This document shows positions 1 to 8,469 of a DNA stretch of 25,385 bases, piece by piece. This DNA comes from Pelargonium cotyledonis (lineage: Eukaryota > Streptophyta > Magnoliopsida > Geraniales > Geraniaceae), in NCBI GenBank assembly GCA_036897625.1, contig JAYMTA010000673.1, positions 1 through 25,385 on the forward strand, written 5' to 3'. Position 1 is the stretch's first letter. Every line of letters starts with the position of its first letter. The position numbers and the translations under genes are program-made. The notes beneath the pieces were generated by a model. It did no database searches. It saw only the letters and a program-made list of their open reading frames with translations, and had not been told where the DNA came from.

Positions 1-273
1 ATATATATAACCTTTGTAAGTATAGCCATCTTTGGACTTGACAAGTAGCACGCCTGGGAGAGAAAGGTATGGAGAGTAGCCCGTTTACTCGAGATGCATA
101 TAAGTGTTGTTCCGAGGAAACTCTAAGATTAGAAAGATGGTTCTACATGCTACTATATCATTTTTACTATACAAGGGTCATTCTCAATACCTTCAAATCA
201 AAATAAATAATGTGACAAACATAGATTGTTCATCCAAAGGTGGTACCTCAGGTTCTATTCAGTATTCACACCT
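1..273 (-). other. 3' flank / 3' UTR of the F-box gene
   Basis: This AT-rich stretch lies directly downstream of the TAA stop of the F-box gene on the minus strand and most likely holds its 3' UTR. Short open frames across it have no recognisable protein features. No transcript end can be placed from sequence alone. Confidence 0.5.
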
Positions 274-1023
274 TTACTCAAACTCAGACGCGGCCTCTTC
301 TGAATCAGATAGAGGCAAGAGGGTGCAAATCCCCAACATATGGCCATTAAGGCATACATAATAGTCTATGCAATCTTCATAAGCCCCCAATCTGCAGCTA
401 GCACTCTGTGGTATCATTTTAGCTTGCAGCATGCTCCACAACTTTGCCTTGCAGTATGGACATACTTCTTTTGGATGAAACTGGGCCCCCTTCTTAATCA
501 GAATCTTCCGAACCTTTGACGTTGAAAATGATTTAAAAACTCCCCGGAAGAACCCCACGTCTCCTTCATCCCCTTGGTCCAGATGTTCACAGGGGTCCGA
601 AACGTACAAAATATCGGTTCGGCACTGTGGCAGGAGGAAGCTTTTTCCTGATGTCCTAGAGAACCGAGTCCTATATACAAAGTGGCCAGGGATCTGAATG
701 CTGTTGAACAGTCCACCCTTTGTACATCCTGAACAATAAATAAGTAGCTTACCAAGTGCCCTCCAATTCCCATCGACATTGTGACTCCCACCAGATTGCA
801 AATCAATCATCATCTTTGGGGCTCTTGTTCGACAAAACTCCTTCCACAATACCCGCTTAGCAAAGTCGTCAAACCATTTGCATACACAGGAAAGAGTAGC
901 AATCAACTTAGGATTCCAGTTCAATTGTTGAAACACTAGGAAAATGATGTCTTCACTTAGATGTCCTTTTGTGCATTGACAACTTGAAGAGTGTATGCAG
1001 CGATACTGCTTTGTTATAATCAT
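274..1023 (-). CDS. EDL3: EID1-like F-box protein (EDL3-like)
   Basis: Encodes a 249-residue F-box protein, expected to be the substrate-binding subunit of a nuclear SCF (Skp1-cullin-F-box) E3 ubiquitin ligase. An F-box (HLSEDIIFLVFQQL, then the CKWFDDFAKRVLW block) lies at about residues 21-65. It is followed by the EID1/EDL-type region with CSGCTKGGLFN, the FVYRTRFSRTSGKSFLLPQC block and an SDPCEHLDQG-EGDVGFFRG block. The C-terminal part carries a Cys-rich pattern (CPYC, later CLNGH). I recognise the family as EID1-like F-box protein 3; Arabidopsis EDL3 is known as a positive regulator of ABA signalling, so an ABA role here is inference. The ATG at 1023 is chosen because the open frame only extends to a GTG at 1035, just below a TAG and a probable splice acceptor. 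Orthology to EDL3 rather than another EDL member is likely but unproven. Confidence 0.9.
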   Translation of the reverse strand: MIITKQYRCIHSSSCQCTKGHLSEDIIFLVFQQLNWNPKLIATLSCVCKWFDDFAKRVLWKEFCRTRAPKMMIDLQSGGSHNVDGNWRALGKLLIYCSGCTKGGLFNSIQIPGHFVYRTRFSRTSGKSFLLPQCRTDILYVSDPCEHLDQGDEGDVGFFRGVFKSFSTSKVRKILIKKGAQFHPKEVCPYCKAKLWSMLQAKMIPQSASCRLGAYEDCIDYYVCLNGHMLGICTLLPLSDSEEAASEFE

Positions 1024-1038
1024 TTTTTTTTCCACCAG

Positions 1039-2977
1039 CTAAGGGTGAAAGAAACAATGATCACACCGTGTCCTATACATATCAAGAAGAACAGTTATAC
1101 CCATTATTAATTCAACTGCAGTAACAACGTTTAGGGACCATGTTTCTCAACCAGATAGCCACATATGCAGAAAATGTAAACAATGTACAAATGGAGGACT
1201 GCAGCTTATGTCAATATGATTAGGTGGCAATTCATAGGATCAAAGGTAAAAATAGAAGACAACATTGACAGAGTGATCAGAGACTATGCATTAACATTTA
1301 GTTTATCCACTAACAAGTGTCATTAATGAAAACACTGGATTACAAATACAAGACATTTTTACAGTTAGAAATATAACTTGGAAATATTAAAGGTTACATT
1401 TTTAAATGAATTACATAATTCCAATTTGGAAACTTTAAATCAAAATTCATGCTATTTCAAATGGTGTGGTAATATCTATCATTTGAAACCTCATCTTCCA
1501 ATCATATTTTGAATTCTATTGGATTTGGCCTAAATGTAAAATTTACAATGAAATCTAAGAACACAAAAATGACAACAAAGGAATTGAATAACTATCCTAT
1601 GAAATTATATGCAAGTGATCCGATCCATTGAACAAAGAGAATAGATGCTAAGTAAAAGATATAAAAGGATTTCAACATGAATCCCCAAGAAGATTGTTCA
1701 GCTTATCAACAATACTAAGCAGCTGACTGATACAGTAAACAGGGTATATATTCACAAAAGAAGATACAGGTTAACTGTAATTGCTAGATTTATTAGTCTT
1801 CACTACTGATAAGCATCCAAATGCACTTCCTCCTAAATTTCAGAGAGAAACTCACACTAACTGACCACATAGTTTGAAACTTAGTTATCTTGGAGCTATC
1901 AAAACAATACTTCCCCTAGTGTGTGTTTGGTGAAGTATGCACTTCTCAAAGTTTCATCTTTTCAAGAAGAATTATGGAAGACAGGTCAACAGCAACAGGT
2001 ATAACTGTGTTTCAAAACATATTTCTTACAACATTTTGAAAAATCATAAACTAATAATGAAAAGAATTTGAAGAAACCCCAAAAATTCTGTGCAAGAATG
2101 CAATACATATAGCTCAAATTACATCTGGTTGCATGAATTATGGGCCTTGGAGTTTATTTGGAATGTTTTGGCCCCAATCCAAATGGTAAGTCAAACTTTC
2201 AGTTGTCTAAACTGTACAAGGGGTTCAACATCAAGTTTGTCTCCACCAGAAAACAAATCCTCATAATTGAAAACACTTGAAAAGTAAAAGTTTTGAAACC
2301 TGCAGCGAATGAATCAACACAACATCTGAATACATTATAATCACCCATTCAGATTTCAATCCTTTCCGACAAAACAAAAGTTATGGACTAAAACTTATCT
2401 TCAATTTCGAAAACAAAAAAGAAAATAGAACAAGTGTACCACTGTATGCCACACAGCAATAACAAACTTAGTTAATGGAAATTGCAAGCTGTGAACATAA
2501 AGAAGTTGACTGAAAAAAAGGGCAAGCACCTTTGCATTCTAGCACACAAACTTATTTATCCAACCACAAAACACAATCAAAACACACTTAACCAAATGAA
2601 ATTGCAATCTCTACTCAAGTTCCAGCACCTAGATCATCCTAAATCATGGAAACCCCAAAGTAATGGTATGTTTTACCAATACATGTCGTTCCCTACCCAC
2701 ATATCCAGATCTAGAAAGCCCCTACCAAGCAAATTCAATGCACTTGCACAATACTCAATACCTATTCTTTCATTAAAAAAAACACAAACCAAGCAGAACC
2801 CGCATTTAGACTCTACACAACTCTCCTAAATCAGCATTGATTCATCAATTCAACTGATTTCCACAATTACCAGAACCCCAACTCACATAGAACCAACCCA
2901 GGAAACACATGAATCCTAATTGCAAAAACACAGCACCGAAAAGGGCAGGCCAGATCACTAATTTACCAAATTCTCAC
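1039..2977 (-). other. Probable 5'-leader intron of the F-box gene
   Basis: On the minus strand a donor (GCTGAG then GTGAGA) sits at 2977 and an acceptor (CACCCTTAG) at 1039, just 15 nt above the F-box start codon. The 1.94 kb between them is AT-rich, shows no convincing protein on either strand and holds only short chance frames. A long leader intron explains why no other gene is seen here. The splice sites are predicted from consensus only. Confidence 0.55.
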
Positions 2978-3036
2978 CTCAGCTCATGCAGCTGAGTCTC
3001 CACATCGCCTGGAAAACCTAGAACAGTCCTCCAACT
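2978..3036 (-). other. Predicted small leader exon of the F-box gene
   Basis: This 59-nt segment is bounded on the minus strand by a strong acceptor (TGCTTTTGCAG) and the GTGAGA donor at 2977. It carries a short upstream reading frame (ATG at 3005, TGA at 2979; 8 codons, MWRLSCMS). Position and splice signals suggest exon 2 of the F-box transcript leader, but a separate small transcript cannot be excluded. Confidence 0.45.
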
Positions 3037-3159
3037 CTGCAAAAGCATAAAGAAGAAAGAGATCTGGGCACAGATTAGGGCTTTTGCATGTGATTCAAAA
3101 GGCGAAATTTTGAAACAAAGATAAAGAAAATCTGGAAAAAAATAATAATAATCAGTTAC

Positions 3160-3310
3160 ATGCAAGGACTATCAGTAATTCCGTAGCTCAGAAGGGGCAG
3201 CTCCATCCATACAGAAGAATAAAAAAACGATAGTCGCAGAGGTTGTGCCGATAGCATTTGCAGATGAAGGAAGGAGAGACGCTTTGGTTCCATGCACAAC
3301 AAGAAGATAA
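3160..3310 (-). other. Predicted first leader exon of the F-box gene with a uORF
   Basis: A donor (CTTGCAT then GTAACT) at 3159 ends this putative exon; the intron to 3037 would be 123 bp and has a T-rich tract near its start and another before the acceptor. Inside is a 12-codon uORF (ATG at 3210, TGA at 3172; MDGAAPSELRNY). A TATA-like TTTATAATTT lies just upstream on the minus strand (about 3332-3342), which would put the transcription start near 3300-3310. The 5' end given here is approximate. Confidence 0.4.
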
Positions 3311-3388
3311 AAAAAATACTGAATATTGCCGGAAATTATAAACTCACATGCCTCGTCTTCTTACAAAAGACAGACAAATAGGGTTTCT

Positions 3389-3617
3389 CCACGTGGGTAA
3401 AGAATGAGCTGGCGATCGTATAGGGACCACAGTGATCCTACGTGTCATTCGAGCCACAGGTGGTGATTTGTGTGGACATCCAATGAGGTTGTCTGACAAA
3501 TGCACATTGGCTTGAATTTCTCGGGTCTGAGGTAAAATATGGACACGACGACTTTGCCACTTGTCAGGAAAGAGATATTTTATTTTATTTCTGTAGGGGT
3601 TGTTCTGCTTACGTGGC
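3389..3617. promoter_or_regulatory. Cluster of three ACGT-core elements (G-box/ABRE)
   Basis: Upstream of the predicted F-box transcription start are CCACGTGG (3389-3396), TACGTGTC (3439-3446) and TACGTGGC (3610-3617). Each contains the ACGT core bound by bZIP (ABF/AREB) factors, and CACGTGG and ACGTGGC are classic ABRE forms. Paired ABREs are the known requirement for strong ABA induction. Function here is inferred from motif match, spacing and the ABA link of the gene family. Confidence 0.6.
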
Positions 3618-3642
3618 AATTCATGATTGGGTCATCCTTTCC

Positions 3643-3959
3643 GAGCAATGCTATATGTCCCAACTATTGTACAAAACTTCTTGTACAAAATGATGTGTCA
3701 TTTAACTAGATGTGACACATCATTTTTTTAGGTGATGACTTGGACGAATCAAAATTTGCCAAGTGTACAATTTGTCTTCTAAACCGGGCGCTCCGCGTTA
3801 AAAATTCATAGGAGGGCAATGATATCATGTAAGTCGGGTTATTATTCACATAAACTTGATATTAAACTAGAAAAATAAGAATTACATTTCGCCACATAAA
3901 CTGACATATCATTTTGTAAAACAAATTTTGTACAAAATTTGAGACAAATAGCATTTTTC
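3643..3959. mobile_element. Mutator-type MITE with 10-bp TSD
   Basis: A 317-bp non-coding element starts GAGCAATGCTAT and ends ATAGCATTTTTC. Its first 58 bp match the reverse complement of its last 58 bp at about 48 positions, including the shared inner block ACAAAATGAT. It is flanked on both sides by the identical 10-mer CATCCTTTCC (3633-3642 and 3960-3969), the duplication length typical of Mutator-like elements (9-11 bp). Just inside the left arm is a second perfect 14-bp inverted repeat (3687-3700 with 3713-3726). No transposase is encoded, so it is non-autonomous. Confidence 0.85.
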
Positions 3960-4137
3960 CATCCTTTCCATCCATCTTTAGCTCATTTTCATAAATGTAA
4001 GTGATTTTTTTTTTGTCAATTGTCTTTTTTTTTCTTCTTCTACATCTCTAGTAAGGAGTTTTTGGTGTTTAAATAAAAATAATTATCTCATGTTATCATA
4101 TAATTTATTTTGGATTTATTTATAATAACCAAATAAA

Positions 4138-4768
4138 AATTTAAGTAATTAATTTTGTGAGTCCTAGAAACCTAGCTGCCGCCGTCTCTAGCCACCACCG
4201 GTTTTTTTTTTATCGGCTGTGATTCAATTATCTCTTATTGATTAATCTCATATTTTTCTAAGAAAAAACGGTTTTTCTCCAATTTTCGGAGTTACTTGTC
4301 ACGATGGCTAGTTTGGTTTTTGCAGTTGTTTTGGTGTTCAGTTGTGATGTTGTGCGGATTTGGTCCGCAAAGAGTGAAGGAAAGGTTGGCGGCTTCCGTG
4401 GTAAAATTAGGTTGCGGGATTGTCTTGGTTTCATCGGTCTGATTCAGTTTGAGGAGAAAGTCCGGCTTGCTTTGGCATTGGTTGAACAGGTTGGGGGGAA
4501 GGCTTGCCTAGTGCCCTCCGCTTGGTAGACTCGACCGGAGGGGAGGATTCCAGTGCCTCGGGTTTCATCTATGGTGATATTCTAACTTGGTCTAGTCAGT
4601 TTGACAGTTTAGTTTTTTTGTATGTCAGAAGATCCGCAAATAGTGTTGTTCACACTCTTCCGTGTTCGTCTGAGTCTGTAACGAGTTCTGTTGGATGGGT
4701 GGGGTTGATTATCTTGTACGTGCTGATTTCAGTTTGTAATAAAGTTATTAATGTTTCCATAAAAAAAA
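4138..4768 (+). mobile_element. LINE-derived insertion with 16-bp TSD and poly(A) tail
   Basis: The segment is flanked by a perfect 16-bp direct repeat, ATAATAACCAAATAAA, at 4122-4137 and 4769-4784. It ends GTTTCCAT followed by a run of A, as expected for target-primed reverse transcription. A plant non-LTR RNase H-like domain is readable in the 3' half, but the 5' part is a CCGCCG- and CCACCACC-bearing leader-like sequence and not a reverse transcriptase. That makes it an internally deleted or chimeric LINE copy and not a simple 5' truncation. Confidence 0.8.
4304..4735 (+). pseudogene. RNase H-like domain of a LINE, frameshifted
   Basis: From an ATG at 4304 the frame reads through CDVVRIWSAKSE, FRGKIRLRDCLG and LALALVEQVGGKACLV, then stops near 4528. 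In the next frame, from about 4513, the domain continues as LRLVDSTGGED, GDILTWSSQFDSLVF and YVRRSANSVVHTL. These blocks follow the order of the RVT_3 (RNase H-like) domain at the 3' end of plant LINEs, including the terminal RRSANSVVHTL signature. A single-base indel near 4513-4520 would explain the frame change. No reverse transcriptase precedes it, so no active enzyme is expected. Confidence 0.7.
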
Positions 4769-4784
4769 ATAATAACCAAATAAA

Positions 4785-5811
4785 CTTATTTACCAACAAA
4801 AAACCACCAAATGTCGTCCATTACGTAAAAACTGCCCAAACTTAATCAAGTCAAATCCAATCTTCCTAGTTTGGCTAATCTATTTGGTTTAAGCTTTATT
4901 CATAGGAGGCTACAAAGGATGTTTGGCCAAAATCTCTTTCTAGACCAAAAATTACTCAACCGAGATTTAAATGTCGAGTTTATTCTATGTGACAACCCGA
5001 ACAAGGCCTAACTTGAAGATCATCCTCTTCGAAATGTTGTCGAATAATATCCCTGCCAAGAAAACATGAATAAATGTAAGCACATTTATTATGTAAATGA
5101 TGAGGTTTAGCAAAGATAGGAGCATATAAAAAGCAAGAATTTCAGCATAGAAAGGGCTATATGGCATTTGTTTGTGATCACTGCAATCTCCTGACTCTTC
5201 TTGATTAGCATAGAGCTGATAATTTGTAAGAGACAGCTTTGTTTGCGCAATCCACGCCCATCCAACCAGTGCCAGCAATCGGAAATTTCAGTCAAGCCCT
5301 TGATTTGCATTTTCTGATCACATTGTGGACATTCATGGAAATAAAAATGGAAATAACCGGCTGCAGTTCTACGCATTACTTGCAATGTAATCGGCGCAGA
5401 GAGATAGCAAAAACCAAAACTTCCAATCTGGTATTATTAACAAGGGGAAGATTCATGTAAAAGGTAATGCAATGCTTCCCTATCAACTCGATTTACAAGA
5501 TTTATCCAGTATAGTATAAACCACTTTCATTCACAAGTTCTGAAGCAATAGAACAAGAACAAAGAAAAAGACAACATAATTGTGGCATAAACTTCAAGAA
5601 AAACAAGGTACCCTTCAGATATTGTCTTTGAAGCATGTCCACAAGAGAATACACACAATCCTACTGAATCAAGCTTCCAAACAAAACTCCCCTCGCTTTT
5701 CTTTTTCTATGTGTGAATGTTAAGCAAGCTTTCGAATTGCAGGTGCACCAATCTCTACTTCTACGAGTCCTTAAGCTTGCAACAACCATTACCAACCAAC
5801 TTTATTCCACG
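4785..5811. other. Intergenic DNA and 3' flank of the calmodulin-binding gene
   Basis: This kilobase separates the LINE insertion from the stop codon of the calmodulin-binding gene. The right part (about 5470-5811) probably includes that gene's 3' UTR. The middle holds a possible decayed coding fragment, described separately. Nothing else recognisable was found. Confidence 0.5.
4980..5385 (-). pseudogene. Possible decayed coding fragment (uncertain)
   Basis: Two overlapping minus-strand frames look partly protein-like. One (5385 downwards) contains HECPQCDQKMQIKG and the other (5278 downwards) contains GWAWIAQ, then SPFYAEILAF, which resembles the central blocks of plant RNase H-like domains. 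A splice-acceptor-like TTTCTTGGCAG at 5053 precedes a short open stretch ending CSGCHIE and a TAA at 4982-4980. This could be a broken retroelement fragment, a pseudogene with intron remnants, or chance. No function is assigned. Confidence 0.25.
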
Positions 5812-8247
5812 TTAGATGACAGTAGTTGCAGAAGGTTTGTGGTCTTGAAGGGAGATGACAGTCTCAAAAGCCCCCACCAAAGCCTTAACCTTACTTTTCT
5901 TGGCTCCTACAAGTTTACTTGCTGTTTCTTCAATCACGTTATTCAGCAAAACCTTGGCATCTTTCTTTTCCTGCACATCTTGATGCCTCAAAACAACTTG
6001 TTTGGATTCAACTTCACAATCATTTCTTTCACCTTGAACTACTCTTGGCTTAAACCTTCTTCGTCCAGCATAAGCCTTGTTGTTTCGATTCTCTTCCAAA
6101 ACTCTCCCCCTCCTAAATTTAAGTCTCCTTGGACCATTATTATCTTCAGATTGAACTTCGACCACCTTTCCTTTCCTGAAACTCAATTTTTCTGCCTCAA
6201 TAGTATCTTCTGAGTAAACCTTTGCAGCCTTCCTGGCCATCTTTTTGTATTTCGAAGTCATGCCAGTATCAAGACTCTTAGATTTGTCCAGATAGTCGTC
6301 GTCTTCCTCTTCTTCATCTTCCTCCTCCTCCTCATCGTCATCATCATCAGGAGCAGGAGCAGGAGCAGCAGCATCAGCATCAGCATCAGCATCAGTATCA
6401 GTATCATCATCATCATCATCAACAACAACAACTACTTCTTTCTCGTTGGATGCCAAAGATGGAGAGTCTGGTTGAGATGGAGATTTAAGGGAAGGAGATG
6501 GAGATAATCCAGCAGCAAAAATTTCACTTTGATCAAATGCACAAGATTGAGGTAAAGAAACCTCAACAGAACTTTCATTTCGATCAAATTCATTCAGTGG
6601 AAAGTCCAATTGGGCTGAAGACTGTGGAGATGTCAGTGATGGAGGTGCAGACAAATCAACAGCAATACTTCCATTTTGATCATATACATAAGATTCTGAA
6701 GGTTTGTTCCCACTTTCTGAAGTGATGACACATATAGTCTTCTCATGTACCTCATCCTCCTCGTGTTGCTTCACTTCAGGCTTCCTAATCTTGTTCTGAT
6801 TCTTACAAGGTGAGGCAATTTTCAAGCTCCTTTGGTTTTTCAGTTTTGAACTTGCAAGTCTGGCAGAGGTTACAGGGGCCATCATAATTTTCTTCACTGC
6901 AACCCTGTTGCCTCCCCTAACCACTCCCAGCTTGATATTACTGTTTCTTTTGGGGCTTAAACCTTCTACTGTAGGCTCAATAGAATTCAATAGCTTTACT
7001 GTCGAAGATTTTCCCTTCAGAGTAGCCAACTTTGGAGACGAGTTTGAATCCTTAGCTTTAGATGAAACACTTTTCACAGAGGGCCGTCCTTTATGAGAAG
7101 GTGACAGTTCTTGGTTTGTGGTTTTAGAGTTATCAGATAAGCATCCTTTTAACTTGGGCACTTTAGGAATATCAGATAAGCGGGTTCTAGACTTGGATAC
7201 TTCATGACGATCAGACAAGCGGGTTCTTGACTTGGGTGATTCCTGACCATCGGAAAAGCGAGTTCTTGACTTGGGTGATCCCTTGGGTGATTCATGACCA
7301 TCTGACAAGCGGGTTCTTGACTTGGGTGATCCCTGACCATTAGACAAGCGAGTTCTTGACTTAGGTGATTCCTTGGGTGATCCCTGACCATCAGACAAGC
7401 GGGTTCTTGACTTGGGTGATCCCTGACCATCAGACAAGCGAGTTCTTGACTTAGGTGATTCCTTGGGTGATCCCTGACCATTAGACAGGCGGGTTCTTGA
7501 CTTAGGTGACCCCTTAGGTGATCCATGACCATCAGACAAGCAGGTTCTTGACTTGGGTGATCCATGACCATCAGACAAGCAGGTTCTTGACTTGGGTGAT
7601 CCCTTGGGTGATCCATGACCATCAGACAAGCGGGTTCTTGACTTGGGTGATCCCTGACCATCAGACAAGCGGGTTTTTGACTTGGGTGATTCCTTGAGTG
7701 ATTCTTGACCATCAGATGAGCGGGTTCTTGACTTGGGTGATTCCTGACCTTCAGACGAGCGGGTTCTTGAATTGGATACTTCATGATCCTTGGGCTGCTG
7801 AGTTCTTGGCTTGGGTACTTCATAACCATTAGATAGTCGAGTTCTTGGCTTGGATACTTCATGAGCATCAGATAGTCGAGTTCTTGGCTTGGGTACTTCA
7901 TGACCATCAGACATGCGCGCTCTTGACTTGGGTACCACATGAACATCTGACAAGCGGGCTCTTGACTTGGGTACCACATGAACATCAGATAAGCGGGCTG
8001 TTGACTTGTGCAGTTCATGAATATCAGACAAACGAGTTCTTGATGCAAGCTTATCAGCTTTCTTCGTCTCATCCACAACTACAGTTCTACCAAATTTACA
8101 GAAATCATGACATGAACCAGACGAAGCACTGAGATAACGAGGAGGATCCTCGCCATTTAAGATACTTGATTTTCCAGTAGAGCGTCGTCTTAAGCTATCT
8201 CCATTTAAAGCAGGAACCATGGATGAGTTAAAGACCTCCTCAGCCAT
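5812..8247 (-). CDS. Plant calmodulin-binding domain protein with Ser-Pro repeats
   Basis: Encodes 811 residues from ATG 8247 (context CAAAGATGGCTG) in one exon. The C-terminal region, about residues 660-811, is a plant calmodulin-binding domain. It has the basic blocks LKFRRGRVLEE and RRRFKPRVV, and ends with the conserved helix NNVIEETASKLVGA and SKVKALVGAFETVISLQ (about 767-803). Residues 69-372 are a repeat array of KSRTRLSDGQGSP type, and residues about 607-652 are an Asp/Glu/Ala/Pro-rich acidic tract. The family binds Ca2+/calmodulin through the C-terminal domain; the role of the repeats is unknown, and they are probably disordered and phosphorylatable. The open frame extends 20 codons above this ATG, but that part is mostly spliced leader and intron sequence (acceptor at 8293). 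Subfamily and gene name are not assignable from sequence. Confidence 0.85.
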   Translation of the reverse strand: MAEEVFNSSMVPALNGDSLRRRSTGKSSILNGEDPPRYLSASSGSCHDFCKFGRTVVVDETKKADKLASRTRLSDIHELHKSTARLSDVHVVPKSRARLSDVHVVPKSRARMSDGHEVPKPRTRLSDAHEVSKPRTRLSNGYEVPKPRTQQPKDHEVSNSRTRSSEGQESPKSRTRSSDGQESLKESPKSKTRLSDGQGSPKSRTRLSDGHGSPKGSPKSRTCLSDGHGSPKSRTCLSDGHGSPKGSPKSRTRLSNGQGSPKESPKSRTRLSDGQGSPKSRTRLSDGQGSPKESPKSRTRLSNGQGSPKSRTRLSDGHESPKGSPKSRTRFSDGQESPKSRTRLSDRHEVSKSRTRLSDIPKVPKLKGCLSDNSKTTNQELSPSHKGRPSVKSVSSKAKDSNSSPKLATLKGKSSTVKLLNSIEPTVEGLSPKRNSNIKLGVVRGGNRVAVKKIMMAPVTSARLASSKLKNQRSLKIASPCKNQNKIRKPEVKQHEEDEVHEKTICVITSESGNKPSESYVYDQNGSIAVDLSAPPSLTSPQSSAQLDFPLNEFDRNESSVEVSLPQSCAFDQSEIFAAGLSPSPSLKSPSQPDSPSLASNEKEVVVVVDDDDDDTDTDADADADAAAPAPAPDDDDDEEEEEDEEEEDDDYLDKSKSLDTGMTSKYKKMARKAAKVYSEDTIEAEKLSFRKGKVVEVQSEDNNGPRRLKFRRGRVLEENRNNKAYAGRRRFKPRVVQGERNDCEVESKQVVLRHQDVQEKKDAKVLLNNVIEETASKLVGAKKSKVKALVGAFETVISLQDHKPSATTVI
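6296..6432 (-). repeat. Acidic low-complexity tract coded by trinucleotide repeats
   Basis: Inside the calmodulin-binding gene the plus strand shows runs of CTC/TCT/ATC-type triplets, then GGAGCA, CAGCATCAG and CATCATCAT blocks. On the coding strand they give poly-Asp, alternating Thr-Asp and Asp-Ala, Ala-Pro, and a long Asp/Glu run (about residues 607-652). Such a tract is prone to in-frame length change between alleles. Confidence 0.85.
7125..8046 (-). repeat. In-frame 39/51-bp coding repeat array
   Basis: About 22 units occur in tandem within the calmodulin-binding gene. The basic unit is 13 residues (39 nt), consensus KSRTRLSDGQGSP. About six units carry an extra four residues, KGSP or KESP (51 nt). 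In the homogeneous core (about 7240-7750) short and long units mostly alternate, giving a 90-nt higher-order period. Units nearer the N-terminus drift to forms such as KSRARLSDVHVVP and KPRTRLSDAHEVS. Because all unit lengths are multiples of three, a second frame also stays open for 309 codons (7149-8078); this is a by-product and not a gene. Confidence 0.9.
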
Positions 8248-8292
8248 CTTTGGGCAAAATGCACAACAGAACAAAAGGGCAGAACTGAAATC

Positions 8293-8415
8293 CTGAACAT
8301 AAAACAAAATTAGTTTTGTAGCTGAAAGGAAAAACAGACACTAAAATCTGACATAGATATACTTTCAGGCTTTCGGGTTTTATCAAAATAGAAATAGCAG
8401 TACAAGGGAACTAAC
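8293..8415 (-). other. Predicted second leader intron of the calmodulin-binding gene
   Basis: On the minus strand a donor (CAAAGTAG then GTTAGTT) at 8415 and an acceptor (TTTTATGTTCAG) at 8293 bound a 123-bp T-rich intron. It lies in the 5' UTR, 46 nt above the start codon. Prediction is from consensus only. Confidence 0.55.
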
Positions 8416-8469
8416 CTACTTTGTTACTTTTATGATATTACCACGAATGAGCCGGAAAATTCTTTCTCC
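8416..8469 (-). other. Predicted 54-nt leader exon of the calmodulin-binding gene
   Basis: The exon is preceded on the minus strand by a strong acceptor (GGTTTTCTTTTCAG) and followed by the GTTAGTT donor. It contains no ATG, as fits a leader exon that does not disturb initiation at 8247. Confidence 0.5.

Noticed and set aside
1024..1035. Upstream extension of the F-box frame to a GTG at 1035
   Set aside because: GTG starts are not expected in plant nuclear genes; the segment lies between a predicted splice acceptor and the ATG at 1023.
3344..3619. 91-codon minus-strand frame
   Set aside because: It covers the promoter with ABRE motifs, lacks any domain and has no coding neighbours.
7149..8078. 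A 309-codon minus-strand frame with SQEPACLMV-type repeats
   Set aside because: It is the shifted frame of the 39/51-bp repeat in the calmodulin-binding gene; unit lengths divisible by three keep it open. The in-frame protein continues into a recognised C-terminal domain, this one does not.
8248..8307. N-terminal 20-codon extension of the calmodulin-binding protein
   Set aside because: It crosses a strong splice acceptor at 8293 and its start lies inside the predicted intron; the ATG at 8247 has better context.
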